Assembly: GCF_014195095.1 (NCBI RefSeq)
Contig: NZ_JACIBC010000003.1
Location: 310,001 to 374,000 of the forward strand
DNA length: 64,000 nt
Reading direction: 5' to 3'
Source of the DNA: Rhizobium sp. BK602
GTDB lineage: Bacteria > Pseudomonadota > Alphaproteobacteria > Rhizobiales > Rhizobiaceae
The notes under the pieces were generated by a model. The model had not been told where the DNA came from, did no database searches, and worked only from the letters and a program-made list of their open reading frames with translations. This document shows positions 10,078-21,469 of this stretch, piece by piece. The translations under genes and the position numbers were made by a program. How positions within the stretch are numbered: the stretch's first letter is position 1; every line of letters starts with the position of its first letter.

Positions 10078-10854
10078 ATGGACCTGGGTCTTGCCAACAA
10101 AGTCGCGCTGGTCACCGGCGGCTCGAAGGGGATCGGCTATGCCTGCGCCCGCCTCTTCCTGTCCGAGGGTGCTCGCGTCGGCATCTGCTCGCGATCGCAA
10201 GCCAATATCGACAAGGCGCTGTCCGGCCTGCCCGGCGCCATCGGCCATGCCGCCGATCTGACATCCGACAGCTATGCCTTGGCGATGGTCGACAGGATCG
10301 AAAACGAGATCGGGCCGCTCGACATTCTCGTCAACAGCGCCGGCGCCGCCACCCGTACGCCGGCTTCGGATCTCACGCCGGCGGCATGGCGCGCGGCGAT
10401 GGATGCGAAGTATTTCTCCTACATCAACGTCATCGATCCCGTCATCAAGCGCATGGCGGCGCGCGGCTCCGGCACCATCGTCAACATCATCGGCAATGGC
10501 GGCAAGGTTGCCTCTCCGGTCCATCTTGCCGGCGGCGCGGCCAACGCCGCGCTGATGCTGGCAAGCGTCGGGCTCGCCAATGCCTATGCCGGCCAGGGCG
10601 TGCGCGTCGTCGGCCTCAATCCCGGCCTCACCGAGACGGACCGGGTAGCCGAGGGGCTGAAGGCTTCCGCGAAACTGGCCGGCTCCACAGAAGAAGAAGC
10701 GCTAGCCGATGCCCTCAAGCGCATTCCGATCGGCCGCATGGCAGCTCCGGAAGACATCGCCAACGTGGTCGCTTTCCTGAGCTCCTCCAAGGCGAGCTAT
10801 GTCACCGGCGTCGTCATCAGCATGGATGGCGCCCAGGTCCCGACCGTGATCTGA
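10078..10854 (+). CDS. Short-chain dehydrogenase/reductase-fold protein lacking the catalytic Tyr/Lys
   Basis: A 258-residue Rossmann-fold protein. Seen: the cofactor loop TGGSKGIG (13-20), NSAG (86-89) and the C-terminal PGLTET and SYVTGVVISMDGA segments of classical SDRs. The region that should hold the serine and YxxxK instead reads IIGNGGK and HLAGGAANAAL, so Tyr and Lys become Gly152 and Asn156 by position. It still looks able to bind NAD(P), but the usual proton-relay chemistry is absent. A GGAG site precedes the ATG at 10078. It is convergent with nadC (14-bp gap) and has no obvious operon partner, so the role is unknown. Confidence 0.85.
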   Translation: MDLGLANKVALVTGGSKGIGYACARLFLSEGARVGICSRSQANIDKALSGLPGAIGHAADLTSDSYALAMVDRIENEIGPLDILVNSAGAATRTPASDLTPAAWRAAMDAKYFSYINVIDPVIKRMAARGSGTIVNIIGNGGKVASPVHLAGGAANAALMLASVGLANAYAGQGVRVVGLNPGLTETDRVAEGLKASAKLAGSTEEEALADALKRIPIGRMAAPEDIANVVAFLSSSKASYVTGVVISMDGAQVPTVI

Positions 10855-10868
10855 GCGCCGGCATCACC

Positions 10869-11726
10869 TCAGGCGAGCGATTGCCAATCCAAACCGATAT
10901 CGAGCGTCGGCGCGCTGTGCGTCAGCCAACCGACGGAGATGAGATCGACGCCGGATGCGGCGACAGTGGCGGCGGTCGCCGGCGTGATGCGGCCCGACGC
11001 CTCGGTGATCGCCCGCTCGGCAACGATGCCGACCGCCTCGCGAAGCTGGTCCGGCGTCATGTTGTCGAGCAGCACGGCGTCGACGCCTTCCGCCATGGCC
11101 TCGCGAAGTTGGTCGAGCCTATCCACCTCGACCTCGATCTTGACCATATGGCCGACGCCCGCCTTGGCGCGGCGGATCGCTTCGGCGACGCCGCCGGCGA
11201 TCGCCACATGATTGTCCTTGATCAGCACGGCATCATGCAGCGCAAACCGGTGGTTCATGCCGCCGCCGGCACGCACTGCATATTTCTCGAGCGCCCGTAG
11301 CCCCGGTGTCGTCTTGCGGGTGCAGACGATCGACGCCTTCGTGCCACTGATCGCCTCGACGATACCGGCCGTGACCGTGGCGATGCCGGAGAGATGGCCG
11401 AGGAAATTCAGCGCGGTGCGCTCCGCCGTCAGGAGCGCGCGCGACGAGCCCCTGATGGTCGCTATGATGTCGCCGGGGGCCACCTTCGCGCCGTCGGAAA
11501 GGTGGCGGGTCATGACGATGCCGGGGTCGACGAGCTGGAAGGCCAGATCCGAGGCATCGAGCCCGGCCACCACGCCCGGCTGACGCGCCACCATGGCGAC
11601 GGCAGAGCGATGGTCCTCCGGAATGACGGCCGCCGAAGTAATATCTCCGGCAAGACCGAGATCTTCCGTCAGAGCATTGCGCACCAGCGGCTCGACGATG
11701 AGGCGCGGAAGAGGAACGAGGATCAT
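10869..11726 (-). CDS. nadC: Nicotinate-nucleotide pyrophosphorylase (carboxylating) NadC
   Basis: Converts quinolinate and PRPP to nicotinic acid mononucleotide, the third step of de novo NAD synthesis. The 285-residue protein has full length. Seen: the N-terminal EDLGLAGDITS segment, the substrate-binding CTRKTTPGLRALEKYAV stretch, MNHRFALHDAVLIKDNH, and late barrel segments with EVEVDRLDQ and LLDNMTP. The ATG follows the nadB stop after one base. It is the last gene of the nadA-nadB-nadC operon. Confidence 0.96.
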   Translation of the reverse strand: MILVPLPRLIVEPLVRNALTEDLGLAGDITSAAVIPEDHRSAVAMVARQPGVVAGLDASDLAFQLVDPGIVMTRHLSDGAKVAPGDIIATIRGSSRALLTAERTALNFLGHLSGIATVTAGIVEAISGTKASIVCTRKTTPGLRALEKYAVRAGGGMNHRFALHDAVLIKDNHVAIAGGVAEAIRRAKAGVGHMVKIEVEVDRLDQLREAMAEGVDAVLLDNMTPDQLREAVGIVAERAITEASGRITPATAATVAASGVDLISVGWLTHSAPTLDIGLDWQSLA

Positions 11727-11727
11727 G

Positions 11728-13269
11728 TCAGGCGCTCCTGGCGAAGGAATAGGGAATGACCGACCGCGCGATATCAAGCGCGTCGGCAAGACGCATCATG
11801 CGGCGCTGCGCATCATGCAGTTTCAGCGGAAAATCCGTTCGCGCATGCGCGCCGCGCGATTCCGTCCGCAGGCTGGCGAAGACGGCGATCAACAGCGCCA
11901 CGATGGCCGGATCGGCCGCCGCGCCCTCCTCCTCGACCAGCGGCAGCAGCGCCGCGATCGCGCCATGGATGGCGCCGGCATTGCGGAGAACGCCGAGATG
12001 GCGCGACACGATCGGGCGAATAAGAGAGGCGTCGGGCGCTGCCGCCCTTATCTGTTGCGAAGGCAGCACTGCCGGCGCGGCGAAAATGTCGGCCATATCC
12101 CGAGCAGCGCGCATGCCTATGATGGCCGCTTCCAGCAGCGAGTTGCTGGCGAGCCGGTTGGCGCCGTGCAGGCCGGTGGAGGCCGCCTCTCCGGCCACCC
12201 AGAGCCCCGGAACGGAACTGCGACCGGCGGCATCTGTCGCTATCCCGCCCATGTGATAGTGAACGGCGGGGCGCACCGGTATGAAGTCGCACGCCGGATC
12301 GATGCCGGCTTCGCGGCAGAGGGCGTCGATTATCGGGAAACGGCTTGCGAACCGCTTGCCGAGCGCATGCCGGGCATCGAGGAAGACCCGGCCGCCGCGG
12401 GCGATCTCGGCGCTGATGGCGCGGGCGACGATATCGCGCGGCGCCAGTTCCGCACCGGGAACCTCGGCCATGAACCGCTCGCCCCTCTCGTTGACGAGCA
12501 AGGCGCCTTCTCCGCGCACGGCCTCGCTCACCAATGCCAACGGTCGGCGGCGGGAATCGAGCGCAGTCGGATGGAATTGTACGAATTCCATGTCGGCAAG
12601 CAGCGCGCCGGCCCTGGCCGCAAGCGCGATACCCTGCCCGAAATTGCCGACCGGATTGGTGGTCGCGTCGAAAAGACCGCCGATGCCGCCCGTCGCCAGC
12701 AGGATGCGCGAGGTCGGGAGGATCGCCATTCCCTGTCCCGTCGCGCAGAGAAGGCCGCTGATCCGTTCACCGTCCAGAAGCAATCTGCGCGCCTCATATC
12801 CTTCCAGCACCGTGATCGACGGTGTTTCGGCGACAGCCCGCACGAGCGCGCGGATGATTGCCGCCCCGGAACCGTCGCCTTCGGCATGGACGATGCGGCG
12901 CCGCGAATGGGCGGCCTCAAGGCCGAGCGACAGGGCTCCGGCGGAATCTCGATCAAAACGGACGCCGGCCCGCTCCAACGCGGCGATCGTCACCGGCGCT
13001 TCGGAAATGATGCTGGCTGCGGCCGCCGTATCGCAGAGCCCGTCACCAGCGGCAAGCGTATCGGCAAGATGCAGCTCGGCACTGTCATCCGCACCGATGC
13101 TTGCGGCAATGCCGCCCTGCGCCCAGGCGCTCGACGTCTCCGCGCCGAGGGCGGCACGGGTGACGATGACGGTCGGCTCGGGGGCGAGCGTTAGCGCCGC
13201 CATCAGCCCGGCAAGACCGCTGCCGACAATGACGACGCGGGCGGAAAGATCGTTAGGAATCTCGGTCAT
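11728..13269 (-). CDS. nadB: L-aspartate oxidase NadB
   Basis: A flavoprotein oxidising L-aspartate to iminoaspartate, the first step of de novo NAD synthesis. The 513-residue protein has an FAD loop [11 protein letters not shown] (about 16-26), the conserved [10 protein letters not shown], the active-site region HPTAL and [18 protein letters not shown], and a C-terminal FAD segment [19 protein letters not shown]. Its start overlaps the nadA stop by four bases. It hands unstable iminoaspartate to NadA, so co-translation makes sense. Confidence 0.96.
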   Translation of the reverse strand: MTEIPNDLSARVVIVGSGLAGLMAALTLAPEPTVIVTRAALGAETSSAWAQGGIAASIGADDSAELHLADTLAAGDGLCDTAAAASIISEAPVTIAALERAGVRFDRDSAGALSLGLEAAHSRRRIVHAEGDGSGAAIIRALVRAVAETPSITVLEGYEARRLLLDGERISGLLCATGQGMAILPTSRILLATGGIGGLFDATTNPVGNFGQGIALAARAGALLADMEFVQFHPTALDSRRRPLALVSEAVRGEGALLVNERGERFMAEVPGAELAPRDIVARAISAEIARGGRVFLDARHALGKRFASRFPIIDALCREAGIDPACDFIPVRPAVHYHMGGIATDAAGRSSVPGLWVAGEAASTGLHGANRLASNSLLEAAIIGMRAARDMADIFAAPAVLPSQQIRAAAPDASLIRPIVSRHLGVLRNAGAIHGAIAALLPLVEEEGAAADPAIVALLIAVFASLRTESRGAHARTDFPLKLHDAQRRMMRLADALDIARSVIPYSFARSA

Positions 13270-14237
13270 ATCGCCAGCATCCTTTCCACAGCGCGGCGCG
13301 CGGGCTCGGCGATCGCCGGGTCGACGGTCACTTCATGCCGATTTTCCTCGAGCGCCTTGCGGATGTTGCCGAGCGTGATGCGCTTCATATGCGGGCAGAG
13401 ATTACAGGGCCGGATGAACTCGACATTCGGGTGATGCACCGCGACGTTGTCGCTCATCGAGCATTCGGTGAGGAGCACCACGCGCGCCGGCCGCTTGTTG
13501 CCGACATAATCCGACATGACGGCCGTCGAGCCGGCGAAATCCGCCTCGCGGACGACGTCCGGCGGGCATTCGGGATGGGCAAGCACCGTCACGCCGGGAT
13601 AGTTCTCACGAAGCTGGCGCACATCGTCGGCCGTGAAAAGCTCGTGAACCTCGCAATGGCCGCGCCAGGCAATGATCTCGACATCGGTTTCGCGCGCGAC
13701 GTTCTGCGCCAGATATTCGTCGGGGATCATCAGCACCTTCGGCACGCCGAGCGACTCCACCACTTGGCGGGCATTGCCGGAGGTGCAGCAGATGTCGGAT
13801 GCCGCTTTCACGGCGGCGGATGTATTGACATAGGTGATGACGGGAACGCCCGGATGGGCTTGACGCAGCAAGGCGATATCCTCCGGCGTGATCGAATCCG
13901 CCAGCGAACAGCCGGCCGCCATGTCGGGGATCAGTACCGTCTTCTCCGGATTGAGCAGTTTGGCGGTTTCAGCCATGAAATGCACGCCCGCCAAAACGAT
14001 GATATCGGCGTCGACGTCGATCGCCTTGCGGGCAAGGGCAAGACTGTCGCCAACGATATCGGCGACGCCGTGGAAGATTTCCGGCGTCTGGTAATTATGC
14101 GCGAGGATGACGGCATTGCGGCGGCGCTTCAGCTCGAGGATCGCCTCGATATCATCCTGAAACGTCATCCATTCGGCTTTGGGAATGACGCGGCTGACGC
14201 GATCATAAAGGGAGGATGCAGATACGAGGTGGTTCAT
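13266..14237 (-). CDS. nadA: Quinolinate synthase NadA
   Basis: Condenses iminoaspartate with dihydroxyacetone phosphate to quinolinate and is an iron-sulfur enzyme. The 323-residue protein shows the family motifs [48 protein letters not shown] and NLCPHMKR, which include the cysteines for the [4Fe-4S] cluster. MNHLVSAS is chosen as the start because GGAG lies about seven bases upstream; the frame is open 20 codons further but that stretch overlaps the operator. It is the first gene of nadABC, with a palindrome just upstream. Confidence 0.95.
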   Translation of the reverse strand: MNHLVSASSLYDRVSRVIPKAEWMTFQDDIEAILELKRRRNAVILAHNYQTPEIFHGVADIVGDSLALARKAIDVDADIIVLAGVHFMAETAKLLNPEKTVLIPDMAAGCSLADSITPEDIALLRQAHPGVPVITYVNTSAAVKAASDICCTSGNARQVVESLGVPKVLMIPDEYLAQNVARETDVEIIAWRGHCEVHELFTADDVRQLRENYPGVTVLAHPECPPDVVREADFAGSTAVMSDYVGNKRPARVVLLTECSMSDNVAVHHPNVEFIRPCNLCPHMKRITLGNIRKALEENRHEVTVDPAIAEPARRAVERMLAI

Positions 14238-14253
14238 GATCGGCTCCTTATTT

Positions 14254-14306
14254 ATACTCATTTTGAGTATATCATGAGCAAATAGATATTCTCGCAATGA
14301 GCATAT
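14254..14306. promoter_or_regulatory. Putative NadQ operator upstream of nadA
   Basis: A perfect palindrome is seen: ATACTCA (14254-14260), three T, TGAGTAT (14264-14270). The motif TGAGYATAT occurs twice, at 14264-14272 and 14298-14306, with another TGAGCA at 14275. It lies between the nadQ stop and the nadA start, where the NAD-sensing repressor of this locus would be expected to act. Confidence 0.65.
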
Positions 14307-14307
14307 G

Positions 14308-15210
14308 TCAATTGCGGGAGAGCGGTAATTTCGTGCCGGTGAGTTCGCGCTCTTCGAGCACGGCGCGACGGAAGCGGAAAAGCTTGGCCGGTCGGCCGCC
14401 GGTCTCGCTTTCGGTTTCGCTCGTCTCCTCCACCAGCTCCTGCTGCTCGACGAGGCGACGGAAATTCTGCTTGTGCAGCGTCAGGCCGGCGAGTGCCTCG
14501 ACGGTGCGCTGCAACTGCAGCAGGGTGAAATGTTCAGACATCAGCTCGAAGACGACGGGGCGATATTTGATCTTGGCCCTTAGCCGCGCCATGCCGGTGG
14601 CGAGAATGCGCCTGTGGTCGGCGAACATCGAACGGCCGAAGCCGCCCGGCTGAGAGCATCCGGCCTCCTGAACGAGACCAGCCTCGTAAAGAAGCTCGTA
14701 GCGCTGCAAGACAAGATCTTCATTCCACGCTGTGCCATTGAGCCCAAAGGCATAATCGGCACGGCGGCGACGCGGATCGCGCTGAACGCTATCGCTGCCG
14801 ATCCAACCATCGAGACGGGAGGCGATAGCGTCGAGGACGCCCGGCCGGCCGTTGCGATGATCTTCCCAGGGGAAATATTCGTACCAGCCATGCCAACCCG
14901 ACAGGCCGGCACTCGGCGCGGCCTGCTCGCGCACAAGGCCGAGATAGCTGATCGAGATGGTCCGTCCGCCCAGAATCTCATTGTTCCGATCCCGGTCGGC
15001 GAAAGTATAGAGCTGCTCAAGATAACCGACCGGATGCGCCGTCTGCTCCTGCACCCATTCGCGAAGCCCGCTTTGCAGCGTCCGGTGTCCGAGTTCGAAT
15101 GGGCCGGACGGCAGAGCCTCGCCGGAGCGCACCGTCATAACCCGCGGCTCATGGCCGGTAACGGCCGTCAGAACCGCGATCAGTTCGGCATGCGCAAGCC
15201 CGAGGGTCAA
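14308..15210 (-). CDS. nadQ: NAD-biosynthesis transcriptional regulator NadQ (Nudix-like domain plus winged helix)
   Basis: About 300 residues. Seen: an N-terminal Nudix-related region with [21 protein letters not shown] and SYLGLVREQ, then a C-terminal winged-helix part with [24 protein letters not shown] and a [10 protein letters not shown] wing. This architecture directly upstream of nadABC is typical of alphaproteobacterial NadQ, an NAD-responsive repressor. The Nudix-like region is not expected to hydrolyse. The start is uncertain: a TTG at 15210 follows a GGAG site, while the frame stays open to a TTG at 15270 with no ATG between. Confidence 0.85.
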   Translation of the reverse strand: MTLGLAHAELIAVLTAVTGHEPRVMTVRSGEALPSGPFELGHRTLQSGLREWVQEQTAHPVGYLEQLYTFADRDRNNEILGGRTISISYLGLVREQAAPSAGLSGWHGWYEYFPWEDHRNGRPGVLDAIASRLDGWIGSDSVQRDPRRRRADYAFGLNGTAWNEDLVLQRYELLYEAGLVQEAGCSQPGGFGRSMFADHRRILATGMARLRAKIKYRPVVFELMSEHFTLLQLQRTVEALAGLTLHKQNFRRLVEQQELVEETSETESETGGRPAKLFRFRRAVLEERELTGTKLPLSRN

Positions 15211-15311
15211 GGAATCTCCATATGTTGTTTGAACCTGCACTTTTGTCGCATGAAGAGCAGCCGATGCCAATGAGCGGAGGTGGCCCGGCGGGCGATATCA
15301 ACATGACAGTC

Positions 15312-16004
15312 CTATCGGCGGACATAATCCGGATATTGCTCGCAAATCAGGTCGATGATCGACAGCGTTCCGGACAGGTGCTTGCGCAGCGCCGCAACCG
15401 CCAATTCCGCATTGCCTGAGCGAACGGCATCGACAACGGCGTGATGATCGGCGGCGACCTGTTGCAGCTTGCCGGGCATCGGCAGGTTCAGCCGGCGCAA
15501 GCGGTCGAGATGAACGCTCTGGCGGCGGACCGTCGCCCACAGGCCCAATATGCCGACACGCTCGAACAGGATGCGATGGAAATCCTTGTCGAGCGAATCG
15601 AACAGATCATATGTCTCCGGCGACATCACATGCTCCTGCCGCGCAAGGACCAGCGCCAGGGCATCGGCGGTCTCCTCGGGCGATTCGCTCGTCAGACGCC
15701 GGATGGCTTCCAGCTCGATCGACAGCCTCAGGAAGTGCGCCTCGCGCGCATTGCCGATATCGATGCGGGAGACGACGGTCGCGTATTGCGGATAGACCTC
15801 GACCAACCCCTCCTCCTCCAGGCGGATCAAGGCGTCGCGAACCGGCGTCTGGCTGACGTTGAACTCACTTTGCAGCGAAATGCGCGAGAGAACCGTCGTC
15901 GGCGGCAGGTCCATCGAAAGAATGCGCGAGCGCAGGATTTCCAGGATCTGCGGCGCGACCTGGCGCGAGCGGTCCAGGGCGAATTCTCTCGGATTTACTT
16001 TCAT
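15312..16004 (-). CDS. GntR-family regulator, FadR/FCD subfamily
   Basis: 230 residues. Seen: an N-terminal winged helix (about 12-75) with LQSEFNVSQTPVRDALIRLEEEGL and an all-helical FCD ligand-binding domain (about 85-220) with metal-site residues in DKDFHRILF and DHHAVVDAV. The ATG at 16004 follows a GGAAGG site; an earlier in-frame start at 16046 is less likely. It is divergent from an ABC importer, dehydratase and RraA-like gene, so it probably senses the imported acid or a product of it. Confidence 0.88.
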   Translation of the reverse strand: MKVNPREFALDRSRQVAPQILEILRSRILSMDLPPTTVLSRISLQSEFNVSQTPVRDALIRLEEEGLVEVYPQYATVVSRIDIGNAREAHFLRLSIELEAIRRLTSESPEETADALALVLARQEHVMSPETYDLFDSLDKDFHRILFERVGILGLWATVRRQSVHLDRLRRLNLPMPGKLQQVAADHHAVVDAVRSGNAELAVAALRKHLSGTLSIIDLICEQYPDYVRR

Positions 16005-16059
16005 TGACCACCTTCCCGATCCAGCACATTCACCCATTAAGCACAATTTAGGGGTTGAT

Positions 16060-16077
16060 GCACTGATACATTAGTGC
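16060..16077. promoter_or_regulatory. Putative GntR operator between the regulator and the NMT1-type importer
   Basis: An imperfect 18-bp palindrome with arms GCACT (16060-16064) and AGTGC (16073-16077) around an AT-rich centre. It is midway in the divergent promoter, as expected for FCD-type GntR proteins. Confidence 0.5.
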
Positions 16078-16132
16078 TTTAGTCTGCGGATGCAAATGCG
16101 ATTTCGCGTTTGACTCATTCTGGGAGGAAATG

Positions 16133-17137
16133 ATGAGAGCTTTCATTCGCGGCCTGACCGCGGCCTGTCTCGTGCTTGCCGGCAGCTTGTCCGCCGGCGC
16201 CGCCGAGAAGACGGATATTTCGATCACCCGCCAGCCGGGCATTCTCTATCTCGTCAGCCATGTGATGGAGACGCAGAAGCTGATCGAAAAGCGCGCCGAG
16301 GCCGATGGCCTTCCGGGCGTCAAGGTCGAATGGCGGACCTTCAGCGGCGGCGGCGCGCAGACCGATGCGCTGCTCGCCGGCAATGTCGATATCGTCAATA
16401 CCGGCACCGGCAATCTGCTGCTGCTTTGGGATCGCACCCGCGGCAAGGTCAAGGGCATCGTCACCAATTCCGCCCAGCCGGTCATCATGGTTTCGCGCGA
16501 TCCGCGCATCAAATCGCTGAAGGACATCCAGCCGGGCGACAAGATCGCCGTGCCGACGGTCGGCGTTTCCACGCAGGCGATCCTGCTGCAGATGGCAGCC
16601 GCCCAGATGTATGGCGACGATCAAGTGAAAAAATTCGATGCGAACACGGTGCAACTCGGCCACCCCGATGCCATGGCGGCGCTCGCCAACCAGACACATG
16701 AGGTGAAGAACCATTTCTCCGCCCCGCCCTTCCAGTATCTGGAACTGAAGCAGCCGGGCGTCCATGAGGTGATCAATTCGCGCGACATCATCGGCGGCGA
16801 CCTGACTCAGGGCACCTTCTTTACGACGACGCAGTTCGCCGAGGCCAATCCGACGATCATCAAGGCGGTGCGCGAAGCGACGGCCGATGCCATCGAGGTA
16901 ATCAAGAAAGACCCGAAGACCGCCGTCGAGGCCTACAAGACGGTCAGCGGCGACAAAACGAGCGTAGACGACCTGGTCGCGATCCTGAACCAGCCGCACA
17001 TGATGGAATTCCGCATGGACCCGCAGGGAACGATGAAGTTCGCCGCGCACCTCCACAAGATCGGCACGCTGAAGACGATGCCGAAGGCGTGGACCGACTA
17101 CTATCTGCCCGAAGCGGCCGATCTGAACGGCAATTGA
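16133..17137 (+). CDS. ABC transporter substrate-binding protein, NMT1/SsuA-like
   Basis: A periplasmic binding protein of 334 residues. Seen: a signal peptide (MRAFIRG, hydrophobic core, cleavage near AGA at about residue 23), then the NMT1/THI5 pattern with GGAQTDALLAGNVDIVNTG, PTVGVSTQAI and AIEVIKKDPKTAVEAYK. Relatives bind sulfonates, nitrate, pyrimidines or aromatic and hydroxy acids, so the family does not fix the ligand. Two ATGs occur in a row; the second has the better spacing from GGAGG. It is the first gene of an operon ending in a dehydratase and an RraA-like protein. Confidence 0.88.
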   Translation: MRAFIRGLTAACLVLAGSLSAGAAEKTDISITRQPGILYLVSHVMETQKLIEKRAEADGLPGVKVEWRTFSGGGAQTDALLAGNVDIVNTGTGNLLLLWDRTRGKVKGIVTNSAQPVIMVSRDPRIKSLKDIQPGDKIAVPTVGVSTQAILLQMAAAQMYGDDQVKKFDANTVQLGHPDAMAALANQTHEVKNHFSAPPFQYLELKQPGVHEVINSRDIIGGDLTQGTFFTTTQFAEANPTIIKAVREATADAIEVIKKDPKTAVEAYKTVSGDKTSVDDLVAILNQPHMMEFRMDPQGTMKFAAHLHKIGTLKTMPKAWTDYYLPEAADLNGN

Positions 17138-17190
17138 TGTCTGGTGGCGGCGCGAATGCCGCCTCTCGCACTCATCTCGAAGGAGCCCCC

Positions 17191-18006
17191 ATGCTTCAGG
17201 CAAAAATCGCAGACGACCCGACAAAAACCGAACTGGCGGCCACGACCCCGCTTCTCAACGTCGACAAGGTGACGCTTCGCTACAAGACGCCGAACCTTCT
17301 GATCACCGCCACCGAAGATGTCAGCTTTTCCGTCGCCCAGTCCGACCGTTTCGTGCTGCTCGGACCGTCCGGCTGTGGAAAGTCGACCTTGCTGAAGGCA
17401 ATCGGCGGCTATCTGACGCCGACGAGCGGCCGGATCGAGATCAAGGGGCAGCCGGTGAAAAAGCCGGGCGCCGACCGCATGATGGTCTTTCAGGAGTTCG
17501 ACCAGCTCCTGCCGTGGAAGACCGTCCTTGAAAACGTCATGTTTCCGCTGACGACCGCGCGCCGCCTGCCCCGCACGGAGGCCGAAGCCATTGCCCGCGA
17601 CTATATCGACAAGGTGAAGCTGACGCGCGCCGTCGATACCTACCCTCATATGCTCTCGGGTGGCATGAAGCAGCGCGTGGCGATCGCGCGTGGCATGGCC
17701 ATGCAGCCCGATATCCTGCTGATGGACGAACCCTTCGCCGCACTCGACGCACTGACCCGCCGGCAGATGCAGGACGAGCTTTTGCAGCTCTGGGAAGATA
17801 CCCGTTTCACCGTCATCTTCGTCACCCATTCGATCGCCGAGGCGATCAAGATTTCCAACCGTATCCTGCTGCTGTCGCCGCATCCAGGCCGGGTCAAGGC
17901 CGAGGTCCGCAATGTCGAGGCCGTCCGCAACGATGCGGCCGCGGCTGCCAAGCTGGAGCAGGAAATCCATCACATGCTGTTTGCCGAAGCCGGACACAGG
18001 GAGTAG
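17191..18006 (+). CDS. ABC transporter ATP-binding protein, SsuB/TauB type
   Basis: 271 residues. Seen: Walker A GPSGCGKST (about 58-66), Q-loop VFQEFDQLLPW, signature LSGGMKQR, Walker B ILLMDEP and the switch histidine in FVTHSIAEA. AAGGAG lies upstream of the ATG at 17191. It energises the importer with the permease that follows after three bases. Confidence 0.93.
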   Translation: MLQAKIADDPTKTELAATTPLLNVDKVTLRYKTPNLLITATEDVSFSVAQSDRFVLLGPSGCGKSTLLKAIGGYLTPTSGRIEIKGQPVKKPGADRMMVFQEFDQLLPWKTVLENVMFPLTTARRLPRTEAEAIARDYIDKVKLTRAVDTYPHMLSGGMKQRVAIARGMAMQPDILLMDEPFAALDALTRRQMQDELLQLWEDTRFTVIFVTHSIAEAIKISNRILLLSPHPGRVKAEVRNVEAVRNDAAAAAKLEQEIHHMLFAEAGHRE

Positions 18007-18009
18007 GCC

Positions 18010-18873
18010 ATGAGCGCACCACAGATCATCCTTGCGGCCGAGAGGGCTGACGCCGCAGGCCATATCGCCGCCGTCGAGCAGAAACTCGGCGCCCTCGAGC
18101 TCCTCTGGCAGTCGAGCTTCTTCCGCAAATCGCTGCTGATCCTCGTCCTCGCCATCATCTGGGAGCTCTATGCGCGGCATCTCGACAATCCGCTGCTTTT
18201 CCCGACGCTCAGCGACACGCTGACCGCCCTCTATGACCGCTTCGCCGACGGCGTCTTGCCGGAACGTATCTGGACCACGCTGAAGATTCTGATCACCGGC
18301 TATGTGGCGGGCACCGTGCTCGCCGCCATCCTGACGGTCGTCGCCATCAATACCCGTATCGGCACCGACTTTCTGGAGACGATGACGGCGATGTTCAACC
18401 CGCTGCCGGCGATCTCGCTGCTGCCGCTCGCCCTTATCTGGTTTGGCCTCGGACCGGCGAGCCTGGTCTTCGTCCTGGTGCATTCGGTCCTCTGGGCCGT
18501 CGCGCTCAATACCCATGCCGGCTTTCTCGGCGTGTCGCGCACCTTGCGCATGGTTGGCGCCAATTACGGGCTGACCGGACTTTCCTACGTCTTCCGCATC
18601 CTCATTCCCGCCGCCTTCCCATCGATCCTGACCGGCCTGAAGATCGGCTGGGCCTTCTCCTGGCGCACACTGATCGCCGCCGAGCTTGTCTTCGGCGTCT
18701 CCTCCGGCCAGGGCGGCCTTGGATGGTTCATCTTCGAAAACCGCAACCTTCTCGACATACCCGCTGTTTTCGCCGGCCTGCTGACAGTCATCGTCATCGG
18801 CCTTATCGTCGAGAACCTCGTCTTCCAGACGATCGAACGCCGGACATTGCTGAAGTGGGGCATGAAGGAATGA
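18010..18873 (+). CDS. ABC transporter permease, SsuC/TauC type
   Basis: 287 residues with about six membrane helices. Seen: a cytoplasmic N-terminal stretch, helices from residue 43 onward, the family segment FNPLPAISLLPLALIWFGLG and an EAA-like loop RMVGANYGLTG. It starts three bases after the ATPase stop, so the two are tightly coupled. It forms the membrane pore of the NMT1-type importer. Confidence 0.92.
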   Translation: MSAPQIILAAERADAAGHIAAVEQKLGALELLWQSSFFRKSLLILVLAIIWELYARHLDNPLLFPTLSDTLTALYDRFADGVLPERIWTTLKILITGYVAGTVLAAILTVVAINTRIGTDFLETMTAMFNPLPAISLLPLALIWFGLGPASLVFVLVHSVLWAVALNTHAGFLGVSRTLRMVGANYGLTGLSYVFRILIPAAFPSILTGLKIGWAFSWRTLIAAELVFGVSSGQGGLGWFIFENRNLLDIPAVFAGLLTVIVIGLIVENLVFQTIERRTLLKWGMKE

Positions 18874-18928
18874 TGCGACGCATGGCCCCATCTCCTCGAC
18901 CAATCTCTGAATACAAGGCGCGAACATT

Positions 18929-20665
<1,737 letters not shown>

Positions 20666-20683
20666 TCGCAAAGGATATATCGC

Positions 20684-21409
20684 ATGAGCAATTATGTGCT
20701 GAGCAACGAGACGCGCAACAAGCTGATGGGGGTCGCCACCCCGACGATCGCCACCGCCCTCTTCAAGCGCGGCCTGCGCAACCAGTTCATCCAGGATGTC
20801 CGTCCGCTTTCGCCGAAGAAGGCGAACATGGTCGGCCAGGCCTTCACCCTGCGCTACATCCCGGCGCGCGAAGACCTGAACACGCTCGAAGTCTTCCGCA
20901 ATCCGGAGCATCCGCAACGCGCCGCCGTCGAGCAATGCCCGCCGGGCTTCGTTCTCGTCATGGATAGCCGCAAGGATGCCCGCGCCGCCTCCGCCGGATC
21001 GATCCTGATTTCCCGACTGCAGGTGCGTGGCGTCGCCGGCGTCGTCACCGATGGCGGTTTTCGCGACAGCCCGGAAATCGCCGCTCTCGATATCCCCTCC
21101 TACCATCACCGCCCCTCTGCGCCGACGAACCTGACGCTGCATCAGGCGATCGAAATCAACGGCCCGATTGGCTGCGGCGATGTCGCGGTCTTCCCCGGCG
21201 ACGTGCTTGTCGGCGACAATGAAGGCGTCATCGTCATCCCCGCCCATCTGGCCGACGAGATCGCCGACGAGACGGTGGAAATGACGGCTTACGAGGATTT
21301 CGTCACCGAGGAAGTGCTGAACGGCGCGACCATCATCGGTCTCTATCCGGCAACCAGCGATGCCCCCAAGATCAAGTTCGCCGAATGGCGGAAGCAGAAG
21401 GGCCGCTGA
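20684..21409 (+). CDS. RraA-like / HMG-aldolase-like family protein
   Basis: 241 residues. Seen: the N-terminal TPTIATALFKRG and the family core GVVTDGGFRD followed by GCGDVAVFPGDVLVGDNEGVIVIP, which in this family binds a divalent metal and pyruvate-like ligands. Relatives are either RNase E inhibitors or class II 4-hydroxy-4-methyl-2-oxoglutarate/oxaloacetate lyases; the dehydratase 18 bp upstream favours a lyase. The predicted job is to cleave or decarboxylate the 2-oxo acid made by the dehydratase. It is the last gene of the operon. Confidence 0.85.
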   Translation: MSNYVLSNETRNKLMGVATPTIATALFKRGLRNQFIQDVRPLSPKKANMVGQAFTLRYIPAREDLNTLEVFRNPEHPQRAAVEQCPPGFVLVMDSRKDARAASAGSILISRLQVRGVAGVVTDGGFRDSPEIAALDIPSYHHRPSAPTNLTLHQAIEINGPIGCGDVAVFPGDVLVGDNEGVIVIPAHLADEIADETVEMTAYEDFVTEEVLNGATIIGLYPATSDAPKIKFAEWRKQKGR

Positions 21410-21428
21410 TCGCGCCTCGGCATCGACA

Positions 21429-21456
21429 TGGCCGGGGCAAATGCAAGTCCCGGCCA
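21429..21456. terminator. Putative bidirectional terminator hairpin
   Basis: The inverted repeat TGGCCGGG (21429-21436) and CCCGGCCA (21449-21456) lies between the convergent ends of the RraA-like gene and the DUF922 gene. CTTTTG follows on the plus strand. Confidence 0.6.
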
Positions 21457-21469
21457 CGCCTTTTGCAGC

